Below, one piece after another: positions 61,308 to 64,000 of a stretch of DNA of 64,000 bases. Under the pieces are notes generated by a model that searched no databases, was not told where the DNA came from, and saw nothing but the letters and a program-made list of their open reading frames with translations. Position 1 is the stretch's first letter, and each line of letters starts with the position of its first letter. The position numbers were made by a program, and so were the translations under genes. Origin of the DNA: Streptomyces sp. Edi4 (lineage in GTDB: Bacteria > Actinomycetota > Actinomycetes > Streptomycetales > Streptomycetaceae); assembly GCF_040253615.1 (NCBI RefSeq), contig NZ_JBEJGY010000004.1:5022001-5086000 (forward strand), given 5' to 3'.

Positions 61308-62984
61308 TCAGCGCGGGGGACACGCATCCAGTTCCTCCCGCATCGCCAAGCGCAGCGACAACGTCGCGACCAGCCGCCGAAACGCCTCCGCCCAGTACGA
61401 CCCCGCCCCCGGCGACGCCCCCTCCCGCTCCGGCGGCGCAGCCGTAAGCGCTTCCAGACGGGGCGACTCCGAAGGATCGAGGCAGCGCTCCGCCAGGCCC
61501 ATGACCCCGCTGAAGCTCCACGGATAGCTGCCCGCGTCCCGCGCGATCTCCAGCGCGTCCACCACGGCCCGCCCGAGCGCCCCGGCCCACGGGACCACAC
61601 AGACCCCGAGCAGCTGGAACGCCTCCGACAACCCGTGCGCCGATATGAACCGGGCCACCCACTCCGCCCGTTCCTCCTGCGGCAGGATGGACAGAAGTTT
61701 GGCCCGCTCGGCCAAAGATCCCGTGCCCGCCCCCTCGCCGGGCGGCTGCGAGGGGGCGCCGAGCAGCGCCCGTGCCCACTCCGCGTTGCCCTGCCGCACC
61801 GCCGCCCGGCACCACGCCGCGTGCAGCTCGACGCCCCAACCGTCCGTCACGGGCAGCGCGACGACGGCCCGAGCCGTCCGCCCGCCGAGCCGCGCCGGCC
61901 AGCTGTCCAGCGGTGCGGACTCCACCAACTGCCCCAGCCACCACGACCGTTCGCCCCGCCCCCCGGGCGGCCTCGGCGCGATGCCGTCCCGCTGCATCTC
62001 CGCGTCGCACTCGTGCGGCGCCTCCACCGCGATCGCCGCCCCGTCGCCCGTCCGGTCGAGGGACACGCAGGACGCGGCACGCCGTGCCATCCGGCCCGCG
62101 AGCGCCGAACCGGGCAACGCCGAAAGCAACTCCGCCGCCGTCGCCCGCACATTGCGGCTCCGGTCGGCCAGGGCCCCTTCGAGGAACGGCTCGTCCGCAG
62201 CCGAGAGGCCGTCACGCAACGAGTCGAGGAACAGCAGCCGGTCCTCGGCCCGCTCCGTTGACCACGTCTCGGCCAACAACGCGCGCGCCGCGTCCGGACC
62301 GTGGGCCCGCACGGCCCCGAGCACCGCCACTCGTTCCGCGAACAGGCCCTCCTGCCACAGGCGTTGTACGCCGGCGGTGTCCCCGGGGTCGGGCAGCGCC
62401 GTGCTGCCCGAGGCGCCCCGCAGCGCGAACCGCCACTCCGGGTTGTGCCGGGCGAGCCACAGCCCGCGCGGGCCCGCGAAGGTCAGGGCCCCCGGGCGCA
62501 GATCGGTGCGGGCCCGGGCCGCGTCGAGGAGCGCGGGCAGCAGCGCGGCGGGCGCGCGCATCCCCCGTTCGTTGGCGAGGGCCAGCCACTGCGGCAGCAG
62601 CTCGCCGAGATCGGGCGCCGTGCCGCGCCGGCCACCGGCGTGGGCGGGCGCCGAACGGTCCGCGAGGAGCTGGGCCAGTCGACGCCGCGCCGCCCGCGGT
62701 ACCGCACGGCGCGGATCGGGCGGCGCGGCCGGCGGACGCCCAGCCGCCGACGCGGGGACCAGCCCCGCCCTGCGGCGCACGGTCTGTATCGCGGCGGTGT
62801 CCAGCAGCTCCTCGGGCGTGCCGGCCGCCGGGCGCCGGTCGGTACCGAGGAGCGCCGCGCTCACCAACTCCTCCCAGGGCGGGGAAACCGCTGTCGTCGC
62901 CCCCTTCGGCTCCCCATCGCCGTCCATGCCGGCGCCGACCATGCTCGTGTGCGTACTTGCGTTCGTGCTCGTACTCGCGCTCAC
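61308..62984 (-). CDS. DUF5691 family protein
   Basis: 558 residues, cytoplasmic, Ala/Arg/Leu rich and probably an all-helical repeat protein (LLAETWSTERAEDRLLFLDSLRDGLSAADEPFLEGALADRS resembles HEAT-type helices). The start PPWEELVSAALLGTDRRP is characteristic of proteins encoded next to SWIM zinc-finger proteins and MoxR-type ATPases in Streptomyces. GTG 62984 with GAAGGGGGAG upstream was preferred. It lies 82 nt after the SWIM-like gene and is probably in the same operon. Molecular function unknown. Confidence 0.8.
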   Translation of the reverse strand: MSASTSTNASTHTSMVGAGMDGDGEPKGATTAVSPPWEELVSAALLGTDRRPAAGTPEELLDTAAIQTVRRRAGLVPASAAGRPPAAPPDPRRAVPRAARRRLAQLLADRSAPAHAGGRRGTAPDLGELLPQWLALANERGMRAPAALLPALLDAARARTDLRPGALTFAGPRGLWLARHNPEWRFALRGASGSTALPDPGDTAGVQRLWQEGLFAERVAVLGAVRAHGPDAARALLAETWSTERAEDRLLFLDSLRDGLSAADEPFLEGALADRSRNVRATAAELLSALPGSALAGRMARRAASCVSLDRTGDGAAIAVEAPHECDAEMQRDGIAPRPPGGRGERSWWLGQLVESAPLDSWPARLGGRTARAVVALPVTDGWGVELHAAWCRAAVRQGNAEWARALLGAPSQPPGEGAGTGSLAERAKLLSILPQEERAEWVARFISAHGLSEAFQLLGVCVVPWAGALGRAVVDALEIARDAGSYPWSFSGVMGLAERCLDPSESPRLEALTAAPPEREGASPGAGSYWAEAFRRLVATLSLRLAMREELDACPPR

Positions 62985-63066
62985 TGCTCCCCCTTCGCTT
63001 CGGCCCGGGCCGTCCGTGCGCGGACCCGCGCCCCGCCCCCGGCGCACCCGCTCCAGCAGCCCTCCC

Positions 63067-64000
63067 TCACGTCAACGCCACCGCCTCCGTGGCCCCTTCG
63101 GACCACACCGCCAGCGGGGTGAAACCCCGGTGGCCGCATTCGCCGAACACGGTCACCGGGGAACCCCCGGACACGGCGAGGAGCTTCCACAGCCCCGCGC
63201 GGCCGACGCCGCCCGAGGCCACTGGCAGAGCCAACGCGCCCTTCACGTCGGCCAGTTGCCACCTCTCGGCGTCGCCCTGAGGAGGTATCGGGACGACCTC
63301 GGTGAGCGTCGTGGGGCACGCGTCGAGCCACGGATCGTCCAGGAGCGCCCGGCCGTACCGCTCCAGCGCCTGCGCCGTCGTGGTGCCCGGCGGCGGACCG
63401 CCGGCCGGGACCGGAGTCCCGTACCGCTCGCCCAGGGCGGCCCGCACCTGCCCCGCGCCGGGATACGGCGTCAGATCGGCGTCGATCGCCAGGCCCACCG
63501 GCAGCGCGACCGACGGCGCGCGGCCCGCCGCGCCGAAGTCCAAAACCAGCGCCGAGCGGCCCGATTCCCTTCCGTACAGCCAGATCCGGCGCGTGGTGAG
63601 CTTCGCGTCGGCCGTGTCGTACTGGGCGATGACCTGCCAGCTGTCGCGGATCGCCGGGCCCTGCGGGGCGGCGGGCACGCCGACGCGTGAACGCACCGTG
63701 GCGGCCAACGGGGCCGGCGCGACGTCCCGGCCGAGCCACGCCCGGTCCAAGAGGTGCAGCAGCGCGCACTCCTCCAAAAGCCGCGCCGGCCAGCCCGGCC
63801 CCGAGCCCGGTATCGCGCCCAACTCCCTTACCCGCGCGGCCAGTCCGGGTGCCTGGGCGTCCACCATGCGGGCCGCCGTCTCCTCCCACAGGCCGTACCC
63901 GGGCCGCTCGGCCGCCGCGAGGCCGCCCCGCAGGAGATCCGCGAGCCGCTGCTCCAGCTCCAGGGCCCCGGAGGTGATCCGGCCCGCCCGTTTCTCGGCC
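63067..64000 (-). CDS. Probable SWIM zinc-finger family protein, 5'-truncated by window edge
   Basis: About 311 C-terminal residues are inside the window and the frame runs through the right edge without a stop. Visible: ALELEQRLADLLRGGLAAAERPGYGLWEE, ARMVDAQAPGLAARVRELG, RDSWQVIAQYDTADAKLTTRRIWLYGR and a C-terminal beta-rich part. These match my memory of the C-terminal half of SWIM zinc-finger proteins encoded upstream of DUF5691 genes; the zinc finger itself (CxCxnCxH) would lie outside the window, so it cannot be confirmed. Confidence 0.7.
   Translation of the reverse strand, partial: AEKRAGRITSGALELEQRLADLLRGGLAAAERPGYGLWEETAARMVDAQAPGLAARVRELGAIPGSGPGWPARLLEECALLHLLDRAWLGRDVAPAPLAATVRSRVGVPAAPQGPAIRDSWQVIAQYDTADAKLTTRRIWLYGRESGRSALVLDFGAAGRAPSVALPVGLAIDADLTPYPGAGQVRAALGERYGTPVPAGGPPPGTTTAQALERYGRALLDDPWLDACPTTLTEVVPIPPQGDAERWQLADVKGALALPVASGGVGRAGLWKLLAVSGGSPVTVFGECGHRGFTPLAVWSEGATEAVALT

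Overview
The window is about 72% G+C, with strong third-position GC bias, GTG/TTG starts and many leaderless-looking promoters. It carries developmental regulators found in streptomycetes: whiD and bldM, the latter with a sigma-BldN-type promoter. The order groES-groEL1, whiD-bldM-sigD-guaB-guaB3, glpD, a Ser/Thr kinase cluster, guaA, pcrA and icmB is, as I recall it, the conserved central part of Streptomyces chromosomes. I therefore read this as a Streptomyces core-chromosome segment with a few lineage-specific insertions. No tRNA, rRNA, prophage, IS element or CRISPR array was recognised.

Layout. 1-3.2 kb: end of a polysaccharide deacetylase, tandem repeats, then groES-groEL1 behind a promoter overlapped by two CIRCE (HrcA) operators. 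3.3-11 kb: an accessory carbohydrate locus with a 2-hydroxyacid dehydrogenase, two sugar ABC permeases, a lipoprotein binding protein, a DeoR-LacI hybrid regulator and a divergent DUF2264 protein; the same 8-mer operator half-site (TGATCGAA) occurs in both control regions. 11-14 kb: an SDR oxidoreductase, a MOSC protein and a LysR regulator. 13.9-19.1 kb: whiD (minus strand) and bldM, sigD, guaB, guaB3 (plus strand), closed by a bidirectional terminator.

19.1-24.1 kb: a Pro/Gln-rich membrane protein, a nucleotide-sugar dehydrogenase lacking its catalytic cysteine, glpD, and a beta-lactamase-fold DD-peptidase pseudogene with two lesions. 24.4-35.9 kb: five consecutive transmembrane Ser/Thr kinase genes sharing a related extracytoplasmic domain; the second is a predicted pseudokinase. 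36-41 kb: an aldehyde dehydrogenase, a GMC oxidoreductase and a single-pass membrane protein. 41.4-43.7 kb: a chorismate mutase gene preceded by a candidate Phe/Tyr leader-peptide attenuator, divergent from guaA.

43.7-49.1 kb: a small hypothetical protein, a TerD protein, a DoxX protein, a PspC membrane protein with a tiny coupled partner, and a PspC-type sensor kinase with its response regulator. 49.2-58.6 kb: two tandem paralogous membrane esterases, two NlpC/P60 endopeptidases, a small membrane protein, pcrA helicase and an M23 peptidase with a repetitive N terminus. 59-64 kb: a lipase, icmB, an array of a roughly 119-bp intergenic repeat, a DUF5691 protein and the 3' part of a probable SWIM zinc-finger protein running off the right edge.

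The most interesting candidate is the leaderless-looking 26-codon ORF at 41853-41933 (minus). It has clustered Phe/Tyr codons, including the rare TTT and TAT, and is followed by a perfect 16-bp hairpin before the chorismate mutase gene. This looks like an aromatic-amino-acid attenuator.
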